In this document: positions 7,068 through 17,750 of the stretch, one piece after another
Layout: the number at the start of each line of letters is the position of its first letter
How positions within the stretch are numbered: position 1 is the stretch's first letter
Assembly (NCBI GenBank): GCA_031285115.1
Contig: JAITWU010000347.1
Span: 1 to 17,750, forward strand
Reading direction: 5' to 3'
Source of the DNA: Azonexus sp.
Lineage (GTDB): Bacteria; Pseudomonadota; Gammaproteobacteria; Burkholderiales; Rhodocyclaceae
Length of the DNA: 17,750 nucleotides
Notes under the pieces: model-generated
Seen by the model: the letters and a program-made list of their open reading frames with translations, nothing else
Database searches by the model: none
What the model was told of the DNA's origin: nothing
Program-made: the position numbers and the translations under genes

Positions 7068-8519
7068 TCATTCAATCGGCTGCGCCAGCGTCACCGCCTG
7101 CCAGGGGCCGTGCGAGCGGCCACTGATGGCGGCCCAATACCAGTCGGAGGCATCGGTAAAAGCCGCGCCTTCGGTGTCGACGATGCGCTCGCAAACGCGC
7201 AGTTTGCGCCCGCCGTGGCGCTCGGCGACGAAACAGCGCCAGCGCCGGGTTTCAGCATCCTGTTCCAGCCGCTCCTGCGCGATGCGGTAGCCGAGGGCGC
7301 GGTAACAGTCGGTTGCCGGATGCAACATGCGCGTCGGCTTGTCGACGCGGCGCATGACGAACATCCGGCGGTCATCGGTGAAGCGGGCAATGCTGCCGGG
7401 AAAATGCTCGGCAAAGCGGCGTTCGACTTCGCCGAGGGCCAGCGGACGCAGCGGCCTTCCTTCCCATTGGCTGGGCCATTCTTGAAAACTGGCGCTGGCT
7501 GGCAAGGCTTGCTCGCCGCGCTGCCATGCCGCCGCCGACCCGATGAGGCAGAGCAGCATGACCGCCGCGAAAACCGCCTTGTGGGCGACGCGGTTGGCGA
7601 AGCGGTTTTCCAGCCAGCGTTTGGCGAACCATGCCGGGCGGCAAGGTGGATTCCCCTCCTTCTTTGCCGGGAAGGGGTTTTGCATCACCCGCGCCACGCC
7701 GCCGCAGACCAGCGCCAGTGCGACGAGGCCGATGCCTTGATGCACCCAGCCGGGCGCGTAGCCGACGGCTTCGAGCGCCACCAGCGCGGCATTGCGGGCG
7801 ATGTTGCCGCCGAGGACGAGCAGGCTGACTACCGGCAGCCGCGCAACAAAGCTCCGCCCGGCGCGGCCCGCCCACAGCGCGGCGAGGCTTGCCGTGAAGT
7901 AGCCGAACCAGGCCATCTGCACGCCGGAACAGGGCGCATCGACAATCACCAGTTGGCCGTCGATGACGAGGCTGCTGCCAGCGCGGGCGGTATCAAAGCC
8001 GATCATGAGCAGCCAGCGGCTGGCCTCGGCGGTGATGACGCGCAAGGGGTAGCCAGCGTAAAACTGTAATGACGAGAGCAAGGGCAAGGCCAGCACGGCG
8101 AGCAGCGCCACCGGCGGCGCGGCGACGCGGCGCGGCAGAAAGGCGAGCAGTCCAGAAGCCAGCGCCAGTACCGCGACCAGCGCCGCCGCCAGCGGCGGCA
8201 ACGCGGGCAGCGGGCCGCTGCCGACGCGCAGTGCGGCGGCAGCCAGCGTGCCTGTAGTGGCGAGCGCCAGCCAGCCCAAGCGCGGCGCCGGGCGCAATTC
8301 ACGGCGCAGCGTCCACACCAGGGCGGCGAGCGCCGCCAGCGCCAGCAGGCCGAGCGGATCATCCGAGCCATCCGTCATGCGCCGCGCCATCCATAGCCAG
8401 TGCGGCGTCAGCGCTGCCATCTGCAAGGCCAGCCAGCCAGCGGCGGGGGCGCGGTCGAGCTGGATGCTCCAGTCGATCAGGCGCGGATGATTGGGGGCCA
8501 ACAGGGCAAACGACATCAT
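7068..8519 (-). CDS. Exosortase with C-terminal EpsI-like domain
   Basis: A 483-aa polytopic membrane protein. About eight hydrophobic segments span residues 55-280, and a further one spans about 315-332. The exosortase/archaeosortase catalytic triad is visible: Cys197 in APCSGVQM, Arg242 in GGNIARNAALV and His260 in GWVHQGIG. After a polar linker (280-315) and another membrane segment comes a periplasmic domain of about 150 residues with HPATDCYRALGY at 400-411, resembling the HxxxxCY block of EpsI (DUF3485), which is often encoded next to or fused to exosortases. Exosortases recognise PEP-CTERM tails and are thought to cleave them as transpeptidases. The start ATG at 8519 has AAGGAG at 8524-8529, which overlaps the stop of the VIT protein gene. 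The gene next door encodes the likely substrate. I cannot assign the Xrt subtype. Confidence 0.92.
   Translation of the reverse strand: MMSFALLAPNHPRLIDWSIQLDRAPAAGWLALQMAALTPHWLWMARRMTDGSDDPLGLLALAALAALVWTLRRELRPAPRLGWLALATTGTLAAAALRVGSGPLPALPPLAAALVAVLALASGLLAFLPRRVAAPPVALLAVLALPLLSSLQFYAGYPLRVITAEASRWLLMIGFDTARAGSSLVIDGQLVIVDAPCSGVQMAWFGYFTASLAALWAGRAGRSFVARLPVVSLLVLGGNIARNAALVALEAVGYAPGWVHQGIGLVALALVCGGVARVMQNPFPAKKEGNPPCRPAWFAKRWLENRFANRVAHKAVFAAVMLLCLIGSAAAWQRGEQALPASASFQEWPSQWEGRPLRPLALGEVERRFAEHFPGSIARFTDDRRMFVMRRVDKPTRMLHPATDCYRALGYRIAQERLEQDAETRRWRCFVAERHGGRKLRVCERIVDTEGAAFTDASDWYWAAISGRSHGPWQAVTLAQPIE
7653..7677. repeat. Hairpin-forming insert-like stretch inside the exosortase linker
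   Basis: CCTTC (7658-7662) and GAAGG (7671-7675) form a perfect stem around an 8-base loop, extended by one wobble and one GC pair. It lies in the part of the exosortase gene coding for the polar interdomain linker. It resembles small palindromic extragenic elements, but with only one copy in the window this cannot be confirmed. Confidence 0.35.
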
Positions 8520-8523
8520 GCGC

Positions 8524-8529
8524 TCCTTA
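8524..8529 (-). promoter_or_regulatory. Ribosome-binding site of the exosortase gene
   Basis: AAGGAG on the minus strand, 4 bases before the ATG at 8519. It overlaps the TAA stop of the VIT protein gene, so the two genes are closely linked in one transcript. Confidence 0.75.
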
Positions 8530-10590
8530 GACCGTCAGGCGGTTCGTCTCGTGACGCCGGGCGCGGCGGCGCAGCCACGCCAGCGTCGTCAGCGCCACCG
8601 CCAGCGCCGCGAAAGTTTCGGGTTCGGGCGTGCTCGCCACTTCGGCGCCAAAGCTCTGCCCGACGGCAAGTTCACTCACGCCCTGGGGCAGCGGCACGGG
8701 CTGGTCGACGCTGACGCCGTCTTGCGGCGCGACATTGCGCACCACCTGATCGACGGCGATGAAGCTCGTGTATTGCGTCAGCAGGCTGTAATAGAGGCCG
8801 AGATCAGTGATGCGCTGGCGGTAGGCGTCGCCGCCTTCGAGCGCCTCTTGGTCGCTCAGGCTGGCGATGCGGTGCCGCGCCCACAGGCTGCGCAAGGCGG
8901 CGGCGTCGCGCGGGGCGTTCGGGTCGACTTCGATCACCTGCCGGTACGGCCCCGTCGCGCTTTGTCCTTCGACAATCAAACAGCCCGTGGCTGCGCCGCG
9001 CCATTTGCCAAAGACGATCACCGGGCGCTCGCCAAGCACATCGGGCAGCGCCGCGGGTTCGATGGCGTAGGCGTCGAGTCCCTCGAAACGCGCCGTCACA
9101 TTGGTCAGCACCGGCGACTCGACCATGCGGCGAAAACGCGCCGCCTGCTCGGGCGCTTGTATCGCGTCGGTGATGATGAAAGGCTCGCCCATGCCAGCGC
9201 GCGCCAGACCTTCGATCAAATGCCGGTTGACCGAGGAGCCAATGCCAAAGGCGAACAGATTGGCTTTTGAGAGATTCTGCCGCACCAGCTCAAAGGCTTC
9301 GCGCTCGACGGTAACGTAGCCATCGGTGACGACGACGATGGTGCGCGACAGGTCGGCGGGCTTGGGTTCGGCGTAGGCGCGTTTCAGGGCCGGGATCAGC
9401 TCGGTGCTGCCGCCGCCCTGATAGCTGCTGATGGTCGCCAGCGCCTTGTCGATATTGGTGCGCGTCGCCGGTACAGAATGCGGCGCGAGCATCTGGCTGC
9501 TGCCCGAGAACAGCAGCACATTGAAACTGTCGCTTGGCCGCAGCCCGCCGATCAGGCGCTCCAGCGTGGCTTTCGCGGTGTCGAGCGGAAAACCGTGCAT
9601 CGAGCCGGAGATGTCGACGACAAAAATATAGTCGCGCGGCGTGATGACATCGGCGGGCGTCGATTTCGGCGGCTCGATCATGGCCAGGAAGAAGTTTTCG
9701 GCGTTATCGCCCTGACCTTCGTAGAGCATCAGGCCCGATTCGATGCGGCCACCAGCCAGACGGTAATCGAGCACGAAGTCGCGGTTGCCGACAAAACCTT
9801 TACCTGCGGCCAGGGCGATGTCGGCATGTTCGCCGCCATCGCGCCGGTTTACGTCGATGTCATGCGTCAGCGAGCGCACCTCCTTGATGCCCAGCGGCGT
9901 ATCGAGCGCCACCTTGAGCTTGAACGTCGTTTGTGGTTCGACGCCAGCGTGCAGAACCGGCTGCGCCACCCATCGGGCCTCGGCGTTTGCCGATTGCGGA
10001 CTGTTGTAGCGCGGCCCGACCACGGTCGGGAAAACGAACTGATAATTGCCGCGCTGCGGCGTCAGCAATTCGGTATAGCGCAGTTCAACCTTCACCTCGT
10101 CGCCCGGCAGGATGTTGGCGACATTCATCTGAAACACATTGGGCAGATGCTGTTCGAGCAGGGCGGCGGTCTTGCCTTCCTTCTTCGCCGTGTCGTACTC
10201 GATCTGCGCCTGCTTCTTCTCGCGGATCTGCGCCGTGATGAGGCGGTCGGCCAGCCGCACATTGAGGCCACTGACCGCCGCCCTGGTCGATCCGGGAAAG
10301 ACGTAACGCGCCTCGATCGCGCGCCGTCCTTCGTTGCGATAGGTTTGCGTGACGGTCACATCGGCGATGACGCCGGAAATCTTTACATCGACCTCGGTGC
10401 CCTTGAGCGGCAGGCGGTCGACTTCCGGGTCGTCGCTTTTGACAAAGAAATACGGACTTTCGGTCTTCAGGCGCGGCTCGGCGTTTTCCGCTTGCGCCTG
10501 CGCCGGTCGCGCGCCGAGCAGCGCGCAACAGGCGACGGCAAGGCCCAGCGCGCCAAACCAGCGGCCAAGACGGGTCAATGAGGCTTCCAT
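8527..10590 (-). CDS. VIT and vWA domain surface protein with PEP-CTERM sorting signal
   Basis: A 687-aa secreted protein. The ATG at 10590 has AGGA 8 bases upstream, and an N-terminal Sec signal peptide follows (residues 1-35, hydrophobic core 11-25, ending RPAQAQA). The VIT domain covers about 45-175 (TYRNEGRRAIEARYVFP; EQHLPNVFQMNVANILPGD). The von Willebrand A domain covers about 318-490 with a complete MIDAS: DISGS (326-330), Thr396 in GGGSTEL and Asp423 in VTDGY. The C-terminus is TPEPETF (654-660), a hydrophobic segment, then RRRARR: a PEP-CTERM tail. VIT-vWA proteins of proteobacteria are often paired with a dedicated sorting enzyme, a class of sortase in the better-known marine cases. 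Here the partner is the exosortase encoded 7 bp downstream. The likely role is a surface or matrix adhesion protein (inference). A frame extension to 10623 has no ribosome site. Confidence 0.93.
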   Translation of the reverse strand: MEASLTRLGRWFGALGLAVACCALLGARPAQAQAENAEPRLKTESPYFFVKSDDPEVDRLPLKGTEVDVKISGVIADVTVTQTYRNEGRRAIEARYVFPGSTRAAVSGLNVRLADRLITAQIREKKQAQIEYDTAKKEGKTAALLEQHLPNVFQMNVANILPGDEVKVELRYTELLTPQRGNYQFVFPTVVGPRYNSPQSANAEARWVAQPVLHAGVEPQTTFKLKVALDTPLGIKEVRSLTHDIDVNRRDGGEHADIALAAGKGFVGNRDFVLDYRLAGGRIESGLMLYEGQGDNAENFFLAMIEPPKSTPADVITPRDYIFVVDISGSMHGFPLDTAKATLERLIGGLRPSDSFNVLLFSGSSQMLAPHSVPATRTNIDKALATISSYQGGGSTELIPALKRAYAEPKPADLSRTIVVVTDGYVTVEREAFELVRQNLSKANLFAFGIGSSVNRHLIEGLARAGMGEPFIITDAIQAPEQAARFRRMVESPVLTNVTARFEGLDAYAIEPAALPDVLGERPVIVFGKWRGAATGCLIVEGQSATGPYRQVIEVDPNAPRDAAALRSLWARHRIASLSDQEALEGGDAYRQRITDLGLYYSLLTQYTSFIAVDQVVRNVAPQDGVSVDQPVPLPQGVSELAVGQSFGAEVASTPEPETFAALAVALTTLAWLRRRARRHETNRLTV

Positions 10591-10769
10591 GATGAGTTCC
10601 TGTAGTGTCGTGCAACAGCGCACGAAGCAACTGTCAGGCAGCGCCGTGAAGGCAGCGCGAAATCAGTTTGAAGCGGCAGGCGTCATGTGAAGCCGGTGTG
10701 AAACGCCGGGTAGGCCGGTTTCGCGCTGTTTTGCACGGTCATCCAATCCCGTGCGTTGTAAGACATAAA
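10591..10769. promoter_or_regulatory. Divergent control region between VIT operon and atp operon
   Basis: This region holds several possible sites. A dyad, CGTGC-N6-GCACG (10609-10624), lies just upstream of the VIT protein start. Four (G/T)TGAA direct repeats begin at 10646, 10668, 10687 and 10698, that is 22, 19 and 11 bp apart, close to whole helical turns. A hairpin, GAAACGCC-GGGTA-GGC(CG)GTTTC, lies at 10700-10722, followed at 10728 by a short T-run. I could not find a convincing sigma70 promoter facing the VIT gene. Regulation by an activator binding the repeats is only a possibility. Confidence 0.35.
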
Positions 10770-10798
10770 TTGACGCCTCTGTCAGGCTCCGTTACAAT
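10770..10798 (+). promoter_or_regulatory. Sigma70-type promoter of the atp operon
   Basis: TTGACG (10770-10775), a 17-bp spacer and TACAAT (10793-10798): five of six bases match the consensus in each box, at optimal spacing. Transcription should start near 10805, giving a 5' leader of about 20 bases before atpI. A strong unregulated promoter fits a housekeeping operon. Confidence 0.8.
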
Positions 10799-10824
10799 CT
10801 TTGGGTTTTTGATCGAGGCATGTC

Positions 10825-12335
<1,511 letters not shown>

Positions 12336-12360
12336 TCCGCTACCTCAACCACTTTTTACC

Positions 12361-12366
12361 AGGAGG
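12361..12366 (+). promoter_or_regulatory. Ribosome-binding site fixing the GTG start of atpF
   Basis: AGGAGG, 5 bases before the GTG at 12372. A full consensus site so well placed makes GTG the start of the b subunit; there is no competing in-frame ATG before the membrane helix. Confidence 0.8.
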
Positions 12367-12371
12367 TTGGC

Positions 12372-12842
12372 GTGAATATCAACGCTACACTGATTGGCCA
12401 GGCAATCTGGTTTGCGGTCTTCATCTGGATCACGATGAAGTTCGTCTGGCCGCCCCTGCAACGGGCGATGGCCAACCGTCAGGCGCAGATCGCTGAAGGT
12501 CTGGCGGCGTCCGAGCGCGGCAAGAACGAGCAGGAACTCGCTGCCAAACGCTCTGCCGAAACGCTGCGCGAAGCCAAGGTCAAGGCGGCCGAACTCGTCG
12601 CCCAGGCTGAAAAACGCGGCCAGCAGATCGTCGAGGAAGCCAAGGGCAACGCCAAGGTCGAGGCCGACAAGGTTGTCGCTGGCGCCAAGGCGGAAATCGA
12701 ACAGGAAGTCGAGCGCGCCAAGCAGCAATTGCGCGAGCGCGTCGCAGAACTGGCGGTGGCTGGCGCTGAGAAGATTCTGCGCAAGGAAGTCAACGCGACC
12801 GCGCATGGCGACATGTTGAACGCCTTGAAACAGGAACTTTGA
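12372..12842 (+). CDS. atpF: F0F1 ATP synthase subunit b
   Basis: A 156-aa protein, translated from a GTG. One N-terminal membrane helix (residues about 5-25, [17 protein letters not shown]) is followed by a long charged helix rich in A, E, K and R that dimerises as the outer stalk, ending in a C-terminal part that binds delta. This is a single b type (no b' gene), as in most proteobacteria. It links the stationary a subunit to F1. The length equals E. coli AtpF. The gene ends 3 bp before atpH. Confidence 0.96.
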   Translation: MNINATLIGQAIWFAVFIWITMKFVWPPLQRAMANRQAQIAEGLAASERGKNEQELAAKRSAETLREAKVKAAELVAQAEKRGQQIVEEAKGNAKVEADKVVAGAKAEIEQEVERAKQQLRERVAELAVAGAEKILRKEVNATAHGDMLNALKQEL

Positions 12843-12845
12843 GCG

Positions 12846-13382
12846 ATGGCTGAATCCGTCACGATCGCCCGTCCCTACGCCGAAGCCTTGTTCCAGGCGG
12901 CGAAGGAGAGCGGCAAGCAGGCTGAATGGTCCGGGCAGATTGCCGCGCTCGGCCAGGTGGCTGGCAATGAGGAAGTCCGGGCGGCGATCAGCAATCCCAA
13001 TGTCGCCGCCGGGCAACGGGTCGACTTTTTCAAAGCCGTCTGTGGCAAGACGGTGAGCGCCGGTTTGTCGAACTTCATCCAGATCCTGTCTGACAATGGC
13101 CGTCTTGGCGTGTTGCCGGAAATCGCCGAACTGTACGAAAACTACAAGCGCGCTGAGGAAGGCACCCGGCAGGCAGAAATCTTTTCCGCCTTTCCCATTG
13201 ATGACAAGCAGGTCAAGATGCTGGTCCCGCAACTCGAAACCGCCTTCAAGAGCAAGCTTGAAGCGAAAGTCGTGGTCGCTCCGGAACTCATCGGCGGCAT
13301 CAAGGTGATCGTCGGCGACCAGATGCTGGATGCTTCAGTTCGCGGAAAACTCGACGCGATGGCCGTGGCCCTGAACAACTAG
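12846..13382 (+). CDS. atpH: F0F1 ATP synthase subunit delta
   Basis: A 178-aa soluble subunit that caps the F1 head and ties it to the b dimer. An N-terminal helical bundle starts IARPYAEALFQAAKE, and the C-terminal family signature PELIGGIKVIVGDQMLDASV is at about 145-165. Only 3 bases separate it from atpF, so the two are translationally coupled. Its stop (TAG, 13380-13382) overlaps the AGGAG of atpA. Sequence and length are ordinary for the family. Confidence 0.96.
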   Translation: MAESVTIARPYAEALFQAAKESGKQAEWSGQIAALGQVAGNEEVRAAISNPNVAAGQRVDFFKAVCGKTVSAGLSNFIQILSDNGRLGVLPEIAELYENYKRAEEGTRQAEIFSAFPIDDKQVKMLVPQLETAFKSKLEAKVVVAPELIGGIKVIVGDQMLDASVRGKLDAMAVALNN

Positions 13383-13391
13383 GAGAATTTC

Positions 13392-14930
13392 ATGCAGTTG
13401 AATCCTTCCGAAATTTCTGAACTCATCAAGAGCAAGATTCAGAACCTGCAAGGCGCATCGGAAGTGCGCACACAAGGCACCGTGGTTTCCGTCACTGACG
13501 GCATCTGCCGCGTGCACGGCTTGCAGGATGTCATGCAGGGCGAAATGCTCGAATTTCCCGGCAACACCTTCGGCATGGCGCTCAACCTCGAGCGCGACTC
13601 CGTCGGCGCCGTGGTGCTGGGCGAATACGAACAGATTTCCGAAGGCGACGTGGTCAAGACCACGGGGCGCATTCTCGAAGTCCCGGTCGGCCCCGAACTG
13701 CTCGGTCGCGTCGTTGACGCCCTGGGCCGTCCGATCGACGGCAAAGGCCCGGTCAACGCCAAGCTCGCCGACAAGATCGAAAAAGTGGCGCCCGGCGTGA
13801 TCTGGCGTCAATCGGTGTCGCAACCGGTGCAAACCGGCTTGAAGTGCGTCGATTCGATGGTTCCGGTCGGTCGTGGCCAGCGCGAGCTGATCATTGGCGA
13901 CCGCCAGACCGGCAAGACTGCCGTCGCCGTCGACACCATCATCAACCAGAAGGGTAAAAACCTCTTCTGCGTTTATGTCGCCGTCGGCCAGAAGGCTTCG
14001 ACCATCGCCAACGTCGTGCGCAAGCTCGAAGAGCACGGCGCCATGGAATACACCATCGTCGTCGCTGCCTCGGCTTCGGAATCGGCGGCGCTGCAATATC
14101 TCGCGCCCTACGCCGGGTGCACGATGGGCGAATACTTCCGCGACCGCGGCCAGGACGCCCTGATTATTTACGACGACTTGACCAAGCAAGCTTGGGGCTA
14201 CCGTCAGGTTTCCCTGCTGCTGCGCCGTCCGCCGGGCCGCGAAGCCTATCCGGGCGACGTTTTCTATCTCCACTCCCGCTTGCTGGAGCGCGCGGCCCGC
14301 GTTTCCACCGCCTGGGTCGAGCGTTTCACCAATGGCGAAGTCAAGGGCAAAACCGGCTCGCTGACTGCGCTACCGGTGATCGAAACGCAAGCCGGTGACG
14401 TTTCCGCCTTCGTGCCGACCAACGTCATCTCGATTACCGACGGTCAGATCTTCCTCGAAACCGACCTCTTCAACGCCGGTATCCGCCCGGCCATCAACGC
14501 CGGTATTTCGGTGTCGCGCGTCGGTGGCGCAGCGCAGACCAAGCTCATCAAAAAGCTCGGCGGCGGCGTCCGTCTGGCCCTTGCCCAGTACCGCGAACTG
14601 GCGGCTTTTGCCCAGTTTGCTTCCGACCTCGACGAAGCGACCCGCAAACAGCTTGAGCGTGGCCGTCTGGTCACCGAGTTGATGAAGCAGCCGCAATACG
14701 CGCCGATGAGCATTTCCGAGATGGCCGTCACGCTTTACGCAGCCGACAAGGGCTATTTTGACGATGTCGATGTCAAGCGGGCGCTCGAATGCGAAAAAGC
14801 CATGATCGGCTACCTCAAGGCCAACTGCGCCGACCTCATGAACGCCATGGAGTCGTCCGCCGACCTGAGCGCCGATAACGAAAAGGCGCTGGCTGCCGGT
14901 ATTCAGGCTTTCAAGAGCAGTTGGGCCTGA
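13392..14930 (+). CDS. atpA: F0F1 ATP synthase subunit alpha
   Basis: A 512-aa subunit, three copies of which alternate with beta. It has an N-terminal beta-barrel crown, a nucleotide-binding core with the Walker A motif GDRQTGKT at 169-176 (Lys175), and a C-terminal helical bundle. [11 protein letters not shown] near residue 375 carries the Arg finger that completes the catalytic site in beta. Alpha sites bind nucleotide but are not catalytic. The ATG is preceded by AGGAG at 13381-13385. Length is within one residue of E. coli alpha, and no residue change stands out. Confidence 0.98.
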   Translation: MQLNPSEISELIKSKIQNLQGASEVRTQGTVVSVTDGICRVHGLQDVMQGEMLEFPGNTFGMALNLERDSVGAVVLGEYEQISEGDVVKTTGRILEVPVGPELLGRVVDALGRPIDGKGPVNAKLADKIEKVAPGVIWRQSVSQPVQTGLKCVDSMVPVGRGQRELIIGDRQTGKTAVAVDTIINQKGKNLFCVYVAVGQKASTIANVVRKLEEHGAMEYTIVVAASASESAALQYLAPYAGCTMGEYFRDRGQDALIIYDDLTKQAWGYRQVSLLLRRPPGREAYPGDVFYLHSRLLERAARVSTAWVERFTNGEVKGKTGSLTALPVIETQAGDVSAFVPTNVISITDGQIFLETDLFNAGIRPAINAGISVSRVGGAAQTKLIKKLGGGVRLALAQYRELAAFAQFASDLDEATRKQLERGRLVTELMKQPQYAPMSISEMAVTLYAADKGYFDDVDVKRALECEKAMIGYLKANCADLMNAMESSADLSADNEKALAAGIQAFKSSWA

Positions 14931-14944
14931 GCTAGGAGAACGCC

Positions 14945-17240
<2,296 letters not shown>

Positions 17241-17265
17241 CGCAGCCGCAACATAGGAGCCAGCG

Positions 17266-17691
17266 ATGGTTATGACCGTTCACTGTGATGTCGTCAGCGC
17301 CGAAGAATCCATTTTCTCCGGTCAGGTCGAGATGGCGGTGTTCCCCGGCGAAGCCGGGGAACTCGGCGTTTTGCCGCGGCACACGCCCCTGCTCACGCGC
17401 ATCAAACCCGGCACCATCCGTCTGAAAATGGCCAATCAAAGCGATTTCGAGCTGGTCTACGTTTCCGGCGGTATGCTCGAAGTCCAGCCGGACATGATTA
17501 CGGTGCTTGCCGACACGGCAATCCGGGCCAATGATCTCGACGAAGCCAAGGCCCTCGAAGCCAAAAAACGCGCCGAAGAAGCCCTTGCCAACCGTCAGGC
17601 GCAAATGGACTACGCCCAGGCCGAAGCCGAACTGGCCCAAGCCATCGCCCAACTCCGCGCCATCCAGCGGCTGCGCAAGCATACGCACTGA
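17266..17691 (+). CDS. atpC: F0F1 ATP synthase subunit epsilon
   Basis: A 141-aa subunit at the foot of the rotor, the last gene of the operon. The N-terminal beta-sandwich (about residues 1-88) contains [20 protein letters not shown] and [20 protein letters not shown], the family signatures. The C-terminal helix pair (about 90-138), rich in A, E, Q and R, is the part that in many bacteria inhibits ATP hydrolysis. The ATG at 17266 has AGGAG at 17255-17259; a second in-frame ATG lies two codons on. Confidence 0.96.
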   Translation: MVMTVHCDVVSAEESIFSGQVEMAVFPGEAGELGVLPRHTPLLTRIKPGTIRLKMANQSDFELVYVSGGMLEVQPDMITVLADTAIRANDLDEAKALEAKKRAEEALANRQAQMDYAQAEAELAQAIAQLRAIQRLRKHTH

Positions 17692-17750
17692 GTCAGGGGG
17701 CAGGGTTCAGGATACGGGGTACAGGCACGCAAAACCGCAACCATACCGCG
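17692..17750. other. Gene-free tail after atpC
   Basis: No hairpin followed by a T-run is visible, so the operon terminator is either further on or Rho-dependent. The stretch 17693-17726 is made of loosely repeated CAGG and GGTAC-like units, purine-rich on the plus strand. Confidence 0.4.

Noticed and set aside
9478..10581. 367-aa plus-strand frame opposite the VIT protein gene
   Set aside because: Antisense shadow: the minus strand has signal peptide, VIT, vWA and PEP-CTERM in order.

Overview
The window is GC-rich, densely coded chromosomal DNA from what looks like a betaproteobacterium. The ATP synthase subunits resemble beta/gammaproteobacterial ones, and the PEP-CTERM/exosortase content would fit Rhodocyclales. 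That placement is by resemblance only; no rRNA or other phylogenetic marker is present. I see no tRNA or rRNA genes, CRISPR arrays, insertion sequences or phage genes.

Left part, plus strand (1-3843): the 3' part of a YaeI-type metallophosphoesterase overlaps a LOG-family nucleoside 5'-monophosphate phosphoribohydrolase gene by 4 bp. A 135-bp spacer follows, then a group of four: a small SpoIIAA/STAS-like protein, a 332-aa protein I do not recognise, a 59-aa Cys-rich DUF1289 protein, and a metallo-beta-lactamase-fold hydrolase joined to the DUF1289 gene by an ATGA overlap.

Middle part, minus strand (3858-10590), read from right to left: a secreted VIT + von Willebrand A protein ending in a PEP-CTERM signal; an exosortase fused to an EpsI-like domain; a GT51 peptidoglycan glycosyltransferase with an unusual insert of about 185 residues; an M20D amidohydrolase; and a pirin. 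The first three are tightly packed (7-bp and 1-bp gaps) and look like one unit: a surface protein, the enzyme that sorts it, and a wall-building enzyme. This is the least ordinary part of the window.

Right part, plus strand (10770-17691): a complete F1Fo ATP synthase operon, atpI-B-E-F-H-A-G-D-C, behind a strong sigma70-type promoter (TTGACG, 17 bp, TACAAT). It makes the Fo proton channel and c-ring (a, b, c) and the F1 motor (alpha, beta, gamma, delta, epsilon), with AtpI as accessory factor. All catalytic and proton-translocating residues I checked are present. The atpB-atpE spacer is strikingly U-rich and may enhance translation of the c subunit. A 234-bp divergent region separates the atp operon from the VIT/exosortase operon and holds several dyads and helically spaced repeats. 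The last 59 bp have no gene.
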